Positions 1-11,505 of a stretch of DNA of 64,000 bases are shown here, one piece after another. The stretch is from positions 93,515,470 through 93,579,469 of the forward strand of contig OW121848.1 in NCBI GenBank assembly GCA_933228895.1, given 5' to 3'. Source of the DNA: Platycnemis pennipes (taxonomy: Eukaryota; Arthropoda; Insecta; Odonata; Platycnemididae). A program made the translations under genes and the position numbers. How positions within the stretch are numbered: position 1 is the first letter of the stretch; each line of letters starts with the position of its first letter. A model generated the notes under the pieces. That model was not told the origin of the DNA. It worked only from the letters and a program-made list of their open reading frames with translations, and searched no databases.

Positions 1-1920
1 ATATCGATTTGGTTCATACATGTCTTTCTTCTCTGAGAAACAGGACTCTAGTGAATTCTACCCTCACGCATTGAGCCTGTACTCAGGATCAAATCCCTAT
101 TTGATATTTGATAAGTATTTGAATATTGGAATTTCGATCGATTTGTGGTGAATCGATCCTTAAAGATAAGTGGTCATTCGGAAATACAATAACGGTGAGT
201 CGTTTACGTTCACGTGGAGAAGTTGAATCAACCTCAAAAGCATTTCATTATCAGAAAACTTATCCACCCCACATGATAGAATAGATTAATTGTACGTAAG
301 ATAATATTTAATGACGAAATATTGTAGGTTAAATAAAATTGGTTTAACCACATCTTATCAAACTGCATTTACCTGCGTCATTGTCTTTGTTTTTTGACAT
401 TACCAGTAGTCGTAAATCTGTATAAAACATGTCAAATGATCATTTTATTCGCACAAGCTATCGTGCTAAATATTTTTATTGTTATTATCGCCTTGGCTTG
501 GTGGAATATTTCCGCCATGAAAATACTCAATCGATGCCTTAATATGCTTTTTTCACTAATCGCAAATACGACTGTCGTGAGATGTATGCTGTAAGACAAC
601 GGTTTTGAAGGAATGGCTAGGAATCAGAGGGAGTTCAGAGTTATTTGTGTGTATCGCGAATTACCATTGGGGCACCTGCCCTTAATCTCTTTGCTCCGGG
701 AAAGATTTGAGACCATCATAAGCCATCCCCGAAAAGGAAGCCCACGAGGAAAAACCGCGACTATCATCCTCTCGCTTTCTGAAACGTAGGCTACCGGCGA
801 TATGTATTGAGATAAGACTTTTCTACTTCCTCAGCTCACGTTCAGTTCCGGGTTTCCGGAGGAAAAAGTGTAAGTCAAAAGCGTGATTAATTTCCCATGC
901 GTCCGCTGCGGGCACGGTGGGTGCATATTGCGAAAATGTCGCCGTCAAATTCTCCGTTGGAAACTACGGTTTCTTCGACCTGTTACGACTGTCAGACTTA
1001 CTATGATGACCCACGAAACGCGTGGCTTCGAACGGGCCATTCATAGATCCAGACCGTAGATTTGCTATCACATCTGAGAGACTTCAGTCTCAAGAAGTTG
1101 TTCTTTCAATCCTCCATCTGCGGAAGCACATCAAATCTGATATAAAGTGTGAGGCAAGATCTCCGAAGAGTACTCTGGGTGAGAGGACTATATTCAGTTC
1201 GAAAGGTTCTCAATTTGGCGATCGAAAAAAAAACGGGACAAGTAAATCAATGAACTTTTTCTCGTATCCATTTCTCATTTTGTATGCATTTTGAGACCGG
1301 AATCGTTCCCTGCTGTGGAAAAAAAGCAGAAAATATTATTATATCCGGGGTAGTGGTACCACATAGACTTTGCTTCTGCTTCAGCTTTTTTTTCCCATAT
1401 TCCCTGGTGTCGAATTTTTATGTCGTGAGTTTTATATAACTGTGCGATCAATACCTTTCCAGGGATTGTACGCGCCACCTAGACTATTTGTACGTAGATA
1501 TTCTAATTTGACCTGGCTGATATGATTGCTATTGAAAGAACTAGTAAGTTCCAGAAATCTCAATGACCACGAGAGCGTATAGTGGAATTATCGCTGATTT
1601 ACCCTATTCAGAAGCCTTCTCGTGTTTTCTATGTCCATCATTTATGTTGCTGCTGGTTTTGTGGCATTTTCAAAAAGTGCGTAGCTACAAATTTTTTGCT
1701 AGAGAATAAATCAATATTGCGATCCCATACATCCGGTAAAACCAAAATCGTTAGTGTTGAATCTGTAAAATAATTACTTAGGTGTCATAATTACTAAAGT
1801 TTTACCGTGGGGAAGACACATTTTCAAAATAAACGGTTATGCCAACAGAAATCTAGGATTTAGCTAATATTTAACATTTATTATCATTTAAGCATGCAAA
1901 AACAGGCTAAAATGTACATT
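1..1920. other. unassigned non-coding stretch
   Basis: I see no supportable gene or repeat in this stretch. Open frames are short (90 codons or fewer), overlap on both strands and show no family signature. Composition is ordinary for the window. Confidence 0.4.
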
Positions 1921-1924
1921 AACT

Positions 1925-2150
1925 ACCTATTTATCCCCTCGGTAGCTTCGATCTAAGCTAAAGATGTCTCTTAATTCCTTAATTGTCTGTGGAAGAAATG
2001 GCATTTTAAACCTCTCTTTCTTAATATATATTTCTATTATTTTATATTTATGCTCTAACGTACTAAAGAACACTGGAGGTTTAAATATATTATCAGCATT
2101 TCCAGAGAATGTGCACTCCTTCAATTCCGGCAGGAGATAAATGTGTATTT
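1925..2150 (-). mobile_element. CR1-like LINE, 3' end of ORF2 (remnant)
   Basis: The minus strand encodes a short peptide with NIFKPPVFFSTLEHKYKII and KKERFKMPFLPQTIKELRDI. It lines up with the C-terminal end of the better copy at 11.1 kb (NILRTPTYCGRLGHNYKI, DRFKMSFFSRAIRDMNS). This is the tail that follows the reverse-transcriptase domain in CR1/L2-group non-LTR elements, where proteins end shortly after a conserved FF.R.I..WN-like motif. Only this end survives, as expected for 5'-truncated LINE copies. The family assignment rests on the similarity between the two copies and on recognising the 11.1 kb RT tail. Clade within the CR1 group is uncertain. Confidence 0.55.
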
Positions 2151-2514
2151 CCAACCAATGCTTTCTAGTGTAGGATAGAATAAGGAATAGTCTAGAATTT
2201 CTTTCTAGAATAGGATAAAGACAAAAGATTTCAAGTTTTCCCGGCGTATGCTGGTAGTGAAGGCGTTTATCTATCTCCCTATGCTCAGATAGTTATTCCT
2301 CCTCTTGTTACTGACGAAGGGAGTGAATTGAGGGTCAGAACAGCATGCCCTACCATTCACCAGGATATGTAGTTTCCGAGACGAATTCAACGTACGATGG
2401 AAGAGTAGGTATCCCAGATAAATAATAGTCATTATTAGAGGCCACCGACAGCTGAGGTTGTTTCCGCCGTTAAAGATATGGAAGTGACGGGTTATATACA
2501 CAAAATGTTTAGAA

Positions 2515-2745
2515 ATGTAGGGATGGTGGAGAGAAATCTGCTTCGGAATCAATCCACCCTGAAGGAAAGAATCCAGGATGTCCAAGGTTTGACGTCCGAT
2601 CCGACGGAAAGAGCTCGGAACGTGAAGCGTATTGCGCGCCAAACTCGGGTAGAAATAAGTATTTTACTATAATCAACGCTTTCACCCCAAGGGAATCGAA
2701 CTTGGGTGCTCGGAATGGGGGGCTGTCGTCATATAGTCCCGGAGG
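2515..2745 (-). mobile_element. SINE-A copy (tRNA-derived), degraded
   Basis: On the minus strand a tRNA-like head with B-box-like AAGTTCGATTCCCTTGG is followed by the SINE-A core. The core shows GAGCTCTTTCCGTCGGATCGG, a TTAAA-like link and a 3' section ending near 2515. It is a diverged copy. The head-core order matches the better copies at 13.2 and 43.5 kb. Confidence 0.6.
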
Positions 2746-3344
2746 AAAACATCTCCATCGATCCATCAGAGGTTATAGTCAGACCACAAGAGAACATTTT
2801 TCATTCAACCATTTTGCAAGTTGCTGAGTATTGAAAATTTCTGTGACTTTCAATCATGCCGCGTGAATGCTCATCTCAAAATATCCCGTATTTCTATCAC
2901 TTGCATCCCAAAAAAAAGTTCATCTTGAACAATAGTTATTCACGTTTTTATTCCGAGCGCAAGAAATATCTATCGCATAAAGATGGACGTGTTTTGAGGA
3001 AAGAAAAAATTTTGCTCACCACCCGAAAGGTTCTGGGCGACTGTTATGGTGAAAGTCTTTTCCTCCTAGAGCCATTATTTCTTCACTTTCCATTAGTGTA
3101 AATCTCTTGCGACTGACGTAACGTTCACTTAAAAATTCGTTTTTTAGCGGGAATTTCAGCTGAAGGAAATTTATCGCTCTCGTTTCAGGCCTGGGTTTTT
3201 AGTTTGCCTGATTTGACGTTTATCTACAGCACTTCGCTTCCGCATTCAGCCACCTCTGATTGGAAGAAAGTCTGTGTTAAATTGACGATTCATTTGAATT
3301 GGTGGAGTGGGTGCTGTGGAGCCATCTTCATAACCATCAGAGTT

Positions 3345-3700
3345 CATCAAGTTAAAATTGGTTTCACGTAGTTTTCCACTAGATTCTTCCGTCAGATAAC
3401 TTCATGTGAACATTAGTTCTTCTCTTTTACATCCTCGCGTAATACTTGCTCCTTGTGTCTTCTTTAGCAGCAATTCTCATTTACTTTTCCCGTAACGACA
3501 ATCTTCATGAGACCACTATATCTCAATTTTTGTTCTATTCGTCTTTGTTTCAGCATTTTCGTCGTGTTTCTTCTTTCTTCTACTTTTCCTTAAACTTCGT
3601 TTCTTACTCGTTCCATCCGTTACTGTTCCCTAGTACCGCATTTCAAATGCTTATAGTCTTGTCTTTTCAACTGTCTTTTTTGTCCGTGGATCGCTAATAT
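3345..3700 (-). mobile_element. RTE-like LINE 3' end (degraded)
   Basis: The minus strand carries a broken version of the C-terminal region of an RTE-like endonuclease/reverse-transcriptase protein. Recognisable pieces are DGTSKKRSLRKS, then TREDVKEKN and RKNLVENYVKPI near the 3' end. They appear in the same order as in the fragments at 43.9, 53.4 and 62.6 kb (DVKEKNY...NMKRLSDRRIEWRAA-type endings). The reading is interrupted by stops. Only the last 100 or so residues are represented. Confidence 0.5.
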
Positions 3701-3949
3701 AATGAAGCATGATCCGGATGTGCCTTCGACAGTTTGCCAACAATTTCCTGGAAGGGCATGGCGTCAGACACCCTCGTACCTTCACGCCCGATATGCGTGG
3801 TTAAAAACAAACGAAATTGACTGAGCTGACATGGATGTGGAAATTTTCGATTTATTGAGTATGTGATGGGACTATTATTTTGGGAACTAACAGCTGGGAG
3901 CATACTATTGACGTGGTGGATACTTACCTGGACGAACTTGTAGCTGCGA

Positions 3950-4205
3950 GGTTTTGTGGAGAGAAACCCGGCGTCGGCGTTACCTGCTCTGAAACGAAAA
4001 GCGCAGAAGTCACGTCGAAATGCAACTGTTTAACGTCCATCCGACGAGTGGAACCGTGAAATACTCCACACACAGGATTCGAAGTACTAATTTTCACGTA
4101 GCAACCAAGTAGGAACCGGTATACGAATTAAAAGTCTCCGCCACTGCCAAGATTCGAACCCAAGCTCTCGGGATGGGAAGTCATTACTCTAACAACTAAA
4201 CACAC
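3950..4205 (-). mobile_element. SINE-A copy (tRNA-derived), near full length
   Basis: Read on the minus strand, the order is a tRNA-like head (B box GGGTTCGAATCTTGG), a linker with ATACCGGTTCCTACTTGG, the core (CCACTCGTCGGATGG, then GACGTTAAAC) and the 3' part with AACGCCGACGCCGGGTTTC. This is the same order as in the other copies. The tRNA-like head implies pol III transcription at birth. The copy appears 3'-truncated in the pyrimidine-rich section. Confidence 0.75.
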
Positions 4206-4209
4206 GTGA

Positions 4210-5260
4210 ATTGCCTGTCGCATGTTGTAGGAAATGAACTTCCTATAATATTTTATGCATTAAACCCAAAACATTCGTTTTTAAGGTTGGTTTATGATTA
4301 CATGCTGTTGTAAGGAATTTATCGTTTCCTTTTGTATGCACAGTAACGTCGTAATTAATGCGTGGAAAGGCGTTAATAATTTTTTCACAGGAAAATTATC
4401 ATGCAACGAAGAAAATAAATTCTTCGTTTAATGCTGGCAGAGTCCCTTTTCCGCCCATTAGTTTAAGATATTTTGATAAAAACTGTTTGCTTTGACTCGA
4501 TTTCGATTAGATTTGAATACTTTGATCTTTTCTGATAAGTTCTGAATGTTTTCTTCCGGCGTTGACAATCGACTGTTATCGAAATATAGCTGCCACGGTA
4601 ATTGTCGATTTATCCAACATCTCATCGATCTCATCACGTTCACTCACCTCGGTTGTTTTCGAAATCTTCTTCATGCCCCAGTTATTAATGTGCAGAAATC
4701 ACCTGACCAGCTCTATTCAATTTGTCTATCCCACACTTAGTGAAGCACTTTAAATTTCTATTCGCCAGAATTTTTGCCCTTAATTTCAACCACTATTTTA
4801 GTAATTCGTAAAAATCCCCCATTAATTATAGATGTTTAACGATCGATACGTTTTTATACTGTGCATTCATTTTCTAATAGAGTTTATTAAGAGCGAGAAA
4901 GAAGCTAACGCGAAAAATAGCATCTAGTACATTCTTGTATGTGCTTTAAATTTTAAGGTATATGCTTGCGGTATTACTTAATATCTATTTGGCATGAATA
5001 ATGACCCTTGTTAATCGGTCCCATTTATATCAGGACATTGTTCCGCTGGGCAGGATGCTATACAAGGTGTAGACTCCTACTCTTTGAAAGTTTTATGTTA
5101 TTTTCTGTGTCTTTAGGCCTCGGACTAAATATTACTTAAGTCATGGTGGAAGAATTACATATTAAGGTGCTCTAACTACTACTTACTATTATATCTATAG
5201 GTATACTCTCACCGTCTAACCTAACTAAACCCTACGCTTAATCTTATGACGAACACAACG
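4210..5260. other. unassigned AT-rich stretch
   Basis: No gene, RNA or repeat could be supported here. Overlapping short frames near 4550-4750 occur in two phases and have no recognisable domain. Confidence 0.35.
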
Positions 5261-5261
5261 A

Positions 5262-5375
5262 CTGCTCGGGTTGGGATCCTAACTCATGACCTCTTGATTC
5301 CCAGGCCGGCTAGGAACCGACCTGGAGACCTCACCACGCAATAAGACTTCAGATTTACTACTGAGCTACTAGACA
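5262..5375 (-). mobile_element. tRNA-derived SINE head
   Basis: On the minus strand, an A-box-like TAGCTCAGTAGTAAATCTG is followed about 70 bases later by GGTCATGAGTTAGGATCCC, a B-box-like sequence. The spacing and the two promoter boxes fit a tRNA-derived SINE head. The anticodon stem and acceptor are not intact, so this is not a functional tRNA gene. Confidence 0.5.
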
Positions 5376-5739
5376 AGCTATTTCGCTTTGCTGAAATGAA
5401 TAAGCCTTGAAAGGTAAAAAAATAGATTGGAAATTGTCTCACTGAACATAAACATGATGTGGCGCACTGTTTATTCAATGTTGTGCTTTTTCGTTGCGAA
5501 AATGAATGGCGCTCTTTATAGTTTTGAAAAATCTTCCTTGTCCGTGATCTGATGAGGCTTCTTCATTACTCGGCTGCCTTCCCCACCGGCACCGCGGCTA
5601 TATTGGGCCATCGAACTTGCAATGCGATTGACACGCTATCGGGGTTAGTGGAGGAGAAACCGTCGATTACTCTTCTTTTTTTTTGCTCGACCCGCGACTC
5701 TGTTCGAATGGCCTTTTAGTGTAACGGAGATAATGAGGA

Positions 5740-6060
5740 GTCCGCGCCTCAGTGAAAATCTCCCTCTCTTTCCTTGAGCGCGTACGCGGTGGCTTTAGTT
5801 TCGTCACTCGATCGGATCGGGATGGGTGGAAGGTGTACGAGCCAGAGGACACACGCGAGGGATCACGAGATCGACTCGCAGAGAGTGAGAGAGTGAGGGA
5901 ACGCACTAATGGAGCACGTAAAGAGTCCGCGGAGCGCCTGATGAAGAGGTTTTGTTCACTCGCGGAGAAATGAGATCGTGGCTGATCGAAATCCGGAATA
6001 GCGTGAGTGGGGGTTTGAGGGGAAAGGGCGCCGACTTTCCGTGCCATTGCCCTTGCTTTC
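5740..6060. other. GC-rich island
   Basis: Locally GC- and CpG-rich sequence (GCGCGTACGCGG, GAGTCCGCGGAGCGCC) stands out from its AT-rich neighbours. Open frames on both strands here are long only because stops are rare in GC-rich DNA, and they are Arg/Ser-rich without domains. It could be a promoter-associated island, but no promoter element was identified. Confidence 0.3.
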
Positions 6061-6279
6061 CACGGTGCGTTTTTTGCTCTTTCTGAAGAATTTTCGAGTG
6101 GGACATTTGTCGACGCTACCCAATTCTGATTTAGCCTCGAAGAGAAGTTGGTTTTTAGCCGACAAACGGGGCAGGAACTTTTTCTTTTTAAGAAAAAGTG
6201 AACGTCTAATATCGCAGGATTGTGCTTTCCATTTAAAATCGGTGGAATTAGGTTTTAACGTGCTCCAACGGCATACTGT

Positions 6280-6395
6280 CTAGACTAATCCTAAAATGAA
6301 CCGGATATCTATTCCCTGGGCGGGATTCGAACCCACGATTCGTCTTTGGGATGCCGGCGCTTCACTGACTGGGCTTTCGCGGCCGGCTTTATTTC
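6280..6395 (-). mobile_element. tRNA-derived SINE (family B)
   Basis: On the minus strand GCCGGCCGCGAAAGCCCAG leads, after a degenerate anticodon region, into a clean B box GGGTTCGAATCCCGCCCAG. The 3' side carries AATCCTAA-type tail sequence, also seen in the copy near 39.6 kb. The tRNA clover-leaf is only partly restorable by eye, so I call it a SINE, not a tRNA gene. Confidence 0.6.
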
Positions 6396-6734
6396 AAAGA
6401 CTCTCTATGTTGTGAATATTTTCGGCCGTATCCATAGCCATGACTGATTGCATATCACATATTAAAGTCTATTTTATCGTATATCTGGTATCAATTTTAA
6501 CCTTTAGCTTCAATAGGACGATGGCGTCTGCATTTAAATTTGTTTGACGAATAGCTGTCTTCAAAGTTGAGAATGATAGTAATGGCACATGTTTTTGCTC
6601 GGGGAGTAAACCTATAGCTATGGCCATTTGCGTCGTGCAGAAGACGTAGGCATTGGTAGGATTTTAATGTAATAGTAGGGAAGGTGGAAATAAACCAGGC
6701 TTTGGCATTTTGTTACTCTAAATAAAAAGAACTG

Positions 6735-6890
6735 GAAGGTTCAAAGTTTGACGCCTCATCCGAAGAATGGAGAATTGAATTAAGTGCTCTCTATGCACTC
6801 GATAGAGGGTATTGAACGAAAAAATCACGACCACTGCCGAGAGTCGAATTAGATCCCTCTGTATCGTGAGCTCAGTACTCACCCACCAAG
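6735..6890 (-). mobile_element. SINE-A copy, strongly diverged
   Basis: The minus strand shows a degenerate head (B-box-like ATTCGACTCTCGGCAGTGG), a core with TTCTCCATTCTTCGGATGAG, then GCGTCAAACTTTGAACC. The order fits SINE-A but substitutions are frequent, implying an old insertion. Confidence 0.45.
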
Positions 6891-7502
6891 CGGATTCCCT
6901 GGTAACGGTACAAATATATAATTTTTGCCTCTGCGCTGTGGATGGCGCACTTTGAATTATATACCTACTTAATAACTGCAGGGGAAAAAGAAGCATTTCT
7001 TCAGACCTTTCTAAGAACTCAACTACTGTTGGTGGTTTTTCATTTTTTTCCCGTTTACTTTAGGTCATGCTGAGTGATGAAGGATGGTAAATACTTTTTG
7101 AGTTATTGTTTGAAGCATCAAGTGCGATATTGTGAAATGGAATGCAAATAAGGTATTTCCCATTGGAAATTATCTTATATTAATTTTTCTTTACTGTGCA
7201 AGTACGAATAAAACTTGATTTAGCATTAATATTGGAGATCCTAATGAGTCATTTGTACGCGTGTAGCGCACTAAAATGCTCACTCCATCTGGTTTTCTTA
7301 TTAAATGCGTAGAAAATGAACGCAAACGTTTTAATTTCCATTTATGCGTTCGTAACCATATTCGGGCGCAAATGAGGCTGCATCGTGTTTTCACATCTTG
7401 ACATTGTGACTCGTGTGTACGCGTTAAACTCAGTTTATGGTGCATTCAAGAGCTTTAATAAGTATGGATTTTAATTCAGTTTTCCGCAAAAAATATTCAT
7501 TG

Positions 7503-7550
7503 GAAGGGAAACCTAGCGTCGGAACGACCGCTGCCTCGCAACGGGCACTT
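7503..7550 (-). repeat. SINE-A 3'-section fragment
   Basis: On the plus strand GGGAAACCTAGCGTCGGAAC and GCAACGGGCACTTAA mirror the GAAACCCGGCGTCGGCATTA...AACGAAGGGCACCAAGG section of minus-strand SINE-A copies such as that at 58.8 kb. Only this section is preserved. Confidence 0.4.
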
Positions 7551-7570
7551 AATTTCATCTATACCTAAGT

Positions 7571-7612
7571 AGTGCCCTGAAAGCCACCACAAGGGTGTGT
7601 GGTAAGGGGTGA
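7571..7612. repeat. short hairpin repeat shared with 10.87 kb
   Basis: GCCCTGAAAGCCACCACAAG followed by GGTGTGTGGTAAGGGG resembles the sequence at 10868-10910 (ACCCTGCAAGCCACCACAAA, GGTGTGAGGCAGGGTG). Each can fold back through CCCTG.../...CAGGG-like ends. At 10.87 kb it sits at the apparent 3' boundary of a CR1-like LINE, so this may be the tail of a second copy whose coding part is gone. Confidence 0.4.
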
Positions 7613-8224
7613 CTCACACTATCAATGACGAGTAAAAAATCAAATAATTATAGTTACTACGCTGCCAGTTTCACTTTTAGCTGCTAATATGTTAAGGAAA
7701 CGTGGTAGATTCACATGCAAATTGGCCTTCTACAACAAACTAACAACCTGTCGGGAAGATACTGTACAAATCGTATAAAATATTTTTTATGGCATGACAC
7801 ACATGCAAGATGTATAAAACAGTGGCTTGCATACGATCTATAGTTAAATGTTTACAATTTAATTTTTGCGATGCACGGTAAAATGTTTTTTAGAGTTCAC
7901 GCAGGTGAAGAAAAATGACCTGAAATGACATCACTTATCCTAATAATCTACCAAGGAAATCTATAATTATTTCTTATGATATGCGAAAATAATGATATTT
8001 TGAAACTGTTCTACTATCTCTGTAACTCTTTATTCATCATCCGACGTACGACATTACGCTGGGGTTTTCAGTATACCTTTGACATCATCAAGAAAGGTAT
8101 CATCCTTAAAATTAAGAAACAGTGCTTCTACTAGCGTAGAACTTCCGCGTTCCCCCTGGTAGGTAACTTGCATGCAGTCCGTCGAGATATCATCACCGGG
8201 ATGTGACATGCAGCCGAGTAATGG

Positions 8225-8310
8225 AAAGGTTTTGAATGGAGTAAAGTGCCAGGATTTGAACCGTCGCCTTCTGCGAGGATGACGAGACGTTTGCCGTGTT
8301 GACGATAGTT
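8225..8310 (-). repeat. tRNA-like SINE head
   Basis: The minus strand contains CGTCATCCTCGCAGAAGG followed by the B-box-like GACGGTTCAAATCCTGGCAC. This looks like a detached tRNA-derived SINE head lying just upstream of another SINE-A copy of opposite orientation. No functional tRNA fold is visible. Confidence 0.45.
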
Positions 8311-8479
8311 AACGGATGTTGAGATAAGAGAAAGGTATACTGAGGGTGAAGCTGGGGAATACGGACAATTGAGGCATGGGAAAGTGATGAATTTTCAATC
8401 GACGTAATCTCGGTGGCGAAACAGAGAACTGCGGTGGATTGAAACTCATAACTCCCGCTTCTAATTGCGTGATTATGGT

Positions 8480-8690
8480 GGAGAAATGTTAGGTAGAGAG
8501 AGTCCTGGCTCTCCAAAGTAGGGTATGGGTTCGCACCCCGGCATAATTTAATTGGAGTCCTCTCTTGGTCGCCGTGTGGAGAGATTTCGAAGTTCATTAC
8601 TCCGTCCGTCGGATAGGACGTTAAATTGCGGCTTCCTTGGCGCCTCTTGTTAAGGAGGTTGGCTCGCGACTGCTTGAGTCAAGTTGTCTG
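8480..8690 (+). mobile_element. SINE-A copy (tRNA-derived)
   Basis: It begins with a tRNA-like head (GGGTATGGGTTCGCACCCC B-box region). The core contains ATTACTCCGTCCGTCGGATA and GGACGTTAAATTGCGG, then CTTGGCGCCTCTTGTTAAGG. The far 3' section is lost. The core is among the better conserved in this window. Confidence 0.7.
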
Positions 8691-8694
8691 AGGA

Positions 8695-10555
8695 ATCTTA
8701 TTAATTTAAGTATGAGTTTATGCCTGCTAAGTGATCCTTACTTCACAAAGAAATTACCTAAGCTATTGAAAGTCATAAGTGACACAATAAATACGATGTA
8801 AAGTCGAAGGATTTATTTTTTATGATAATTTTAATGAGCTCGACGATGGAGTCAATTCAGCATTTACTTTAAAGAAATAAATTCATGTACTCAATGAATT
8901 TACTAATGTATAACACCAGAATATTACTATCAAACGTTATGTTATAATATTTTCTGAAATATGCTTTAATATCTCATTAGTAAATATATTATTCATACGC
9001 CATGCATTTTGGCTAGTGCGACTGCAGCGCCACTTGAAGACAACTAACGCATTTCGTCTGCTATAAGCGCAGAAATTGGTGGATTTAGCGAAAAATACGG
9101 TGGGTTGATGCCTTTTTTTTGGTATAATTTTATTTCTTGTGAAATTACGCATAAAATATCAGTTTTTTGCAAAAATGACATGACACTATGGTATTTTTAA
9201 ACGTTATATTCCCATGTGATGGCCATTCTCGCCGTTAATCGTATGTAATTTCAAATGCAATTTGTGGAAAAAGGAGAATGGGTTGGTGTAATTATCTTTA
9301 CTTTATTAGATAGAGGAACTTTAGTCCTGTAAGTGCTGAAAATATAAAAAAAAATGACATGACTTTCACTTTTCGGATCAACCTCCTTAAGAGAACGCTA
9401 ATGTCAACGACGGATCTCTATCTATCCCTCATTTCCCTATCAACCACATATTTATACCTCTCCTAGTCGCTTTTAAGAGTTTCTAAACCACTATTTGAGA
9501 TGTAATCATGATGATATCGACGGTGGTGACCGAGCAAAAATGTATATTATTCCGTGACCACACGAGAATTGTTTAATGCTTAGTTGGAGGTTCATTTCGT
9601 CTCAACAAAGTCTGTGAATAATACGAAAAAGGTAGTTTCCCACTAAATCATTTTAATTTTCTGCTGCAAGCGCAAGATTATCGTAGGTGTGAGACTTGGT
9701 CATGGAGTGCAGCTGAGCATCAGCATTAGATGAGATGAAGTGCCTGCTACCAGTGTTTCAGTAATTTATTTTTAAAAACTGATGATGCAATGTATTTCAG
9801 CGTAACTGCTTCGTTATTTGAATAGTGACGCACAGAAATGTTTTGTAGGTATATAATATTTGCGTCACTTTAGGCATACAATCACACTTCAGATATTGAG
9901 ATATCAAGGTATTTTTGCTATCGGCGTCGAAAATCGTGTTTGACCTTAGTTGTTTGTCTATTAACTGCAATTAAGTGTTCCCATGCTGTAAATTAACCAT
10001 ATCGGTTTGTCAATCAACGTCTTGGGCGAACTTAGGGGAGTAAAACTAACACCACCGCGGGCTATTGACTGTAAACTAGCATTCTTTCCTAAATAATATT
10101 CAAATCCCTTAGCAATTATTTTCAAGAATCCGTTAGTGTACTGTTTACCAACCAAGTGGGCCGCCTAAGAACCGAAAGTGTGCCGCGACCACCCGCGACA
10201 AATTTAATTGGAAAATCTTTGATGGAGCGATGGTTCCGGGAGGCTGGGTTGCCTAGTAATTCCCCTTTCGTTCTGTTGCTCTTTCCTGTAAATAAATCTT
10301 CTAAAAACTTAATCGCAGTTTATAAGGTTAATTTGCCATTTAGTTTATCGGTGCGGTATATAAGTTATCTCAAAGATCACTAATTGAGGACACATGCATT
10401 AATTATTTGCTTACCATTTAGGGTAGTTTATTTCGTGCATATGACCGCACAAGAAGACTTATTTGGCACGAGTGTCTATCTGGACTGTTTGGATTGAAAC
10501 AGGAGAAATTAATCTTGTCAATAGAAAAATGTTCCTCCGAAGAGAGCCGTGCTAT
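8695..10555. other. unassigned stretch with one SINE remnant
   Basis: This is mostly featureless AT-rich DNA. At about 9384-9440 there is a plus-strand remnant resembling the SINE-A 3' section (CTTAAGAGAACGCTAATGTC then GGATCTCTATC). No gene could be supported. Confidence 0.35.
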
Positions 10556-10559
10556 CTTT

Positions 10560-10862
10560 TGGGGTGTGCCGTGAGGTGAAAAAGGTTGGGAAGTGCCACT
10601 GCGTTAGTGCACTCAAGTGCTGTGTGGAGAGCACTTAGAGCTCAGTACTCTGTCCGTCAGATGGGGCGTTAAACCGTGGGTCTTTTGGCGTCCTATGTTA
10701 AGAGTAGGCTAATACGGACGCCGAGTTTCGCTCCACCCTCCCTACCTGAACAATTCCTGCCCAAATTCATCCATTATTATCCATCCTTAATGGCGCAAAT
10801 GACCTTGATTATCGGTCACCTACCCCGAGTAACTACTACTGCCACTGGTTTTATCTACATAA
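10560..10862 (+). mobile_element. SINE-A copy, core and 3' end
   Basis: The core reads CAGTACTCTGTCCGTCAGAT, GGGGCGTTAAACCGTGGGTC, AAGAGTAGGCTAATACGGAC. The 3' end has AATGGCGCAAATGACCTTGA, TTATCGGTCACC and finally AGTAACTACTACTGCC. The terminal ACTACT run recurs in other copies and is probably the 3' tail of the family. The tRNA-like head is degraded. It directly abuts the 3' end of a CR1-like LINE on the opposite strand. Confidence 0.7.
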
Positions 10863-10864
10863 TC

Positions 10865-11505
10865 TGCATAATACCCTGCAAGCCACCACAAAGGTGTGAG
10901 GCAGGGTGTGAATTCTCACCAAACATGCACTACATATCATGCATTTAAAAGGATTAGTATTAATATATTAGTCCAAGCTGCACTATTTAAAAAGATAAAA
11001 ATAGCAAACTAAGAATGCAAAAACGTGCTGTTAGTTGGGTTACCTTCAAGTCCTTATACCAACGTGCAACTACCTATGCTATGGATTGATTCACTCGTAT
11101 TAGACATATTTACCGCTATTCATATCCCTAATTGCACGAGAAAAAAAGGACATTTTGAATCTGTCAGTTCGGCGATCAATTTCTCTAATTTTGTAATTAT
11201 GGCCCAGTCTACCACAGTAAGTTGGGGTTCGCAAAATATTTTTAACGTCACCGCTGAAAATATTATCTTGGAATTTATTTAGGAGATTAAGTCTAAATTT
11301 CAACCTGCGATCTGAAAATAATTCCCAATTTAATTCATTTAATAGACTAGTTACGCTAATATAGTTACCGTACCGTCCCTTTACAAATCTTACCGATTTT
11401 CGCTGCACACGTTCAAGTTCGTTATTTAGACCGATTTCGTAGGGATCCCATACACTGGCAGCATACTCCAAATGAGGTCTAACAAGGTATAAGGCATTGT
11501 GAATG
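10865..11505 (-). mobile_element. CR1-like LINE, 3' end of reverse transcriptase ORF
   Basis: The minus strand from about 11500 to 11100 has an open frame of about 125 residues. It contains LVRPHL-like text just upstream in frame, then EYAASVWDPYEIGLNN, ELERVQRKSVRFVKGRYGN, LNELNWELFSDRRLKFRL and DRFKMSFFSRAIRDMNS. This is the conserved region after the reverse-transcriptase palm in CR1/L2-group non-LTR retrotransposons (LEYA..VWDPY...LE.VQR.A.RF). The 3' UTR continues to a small hairpin repeat near 10868-10910. The copy is 5'-truncated at about 11.5 kb. The last 120 codons are free of stops, so it may be fairly young. Confidence 0.8.
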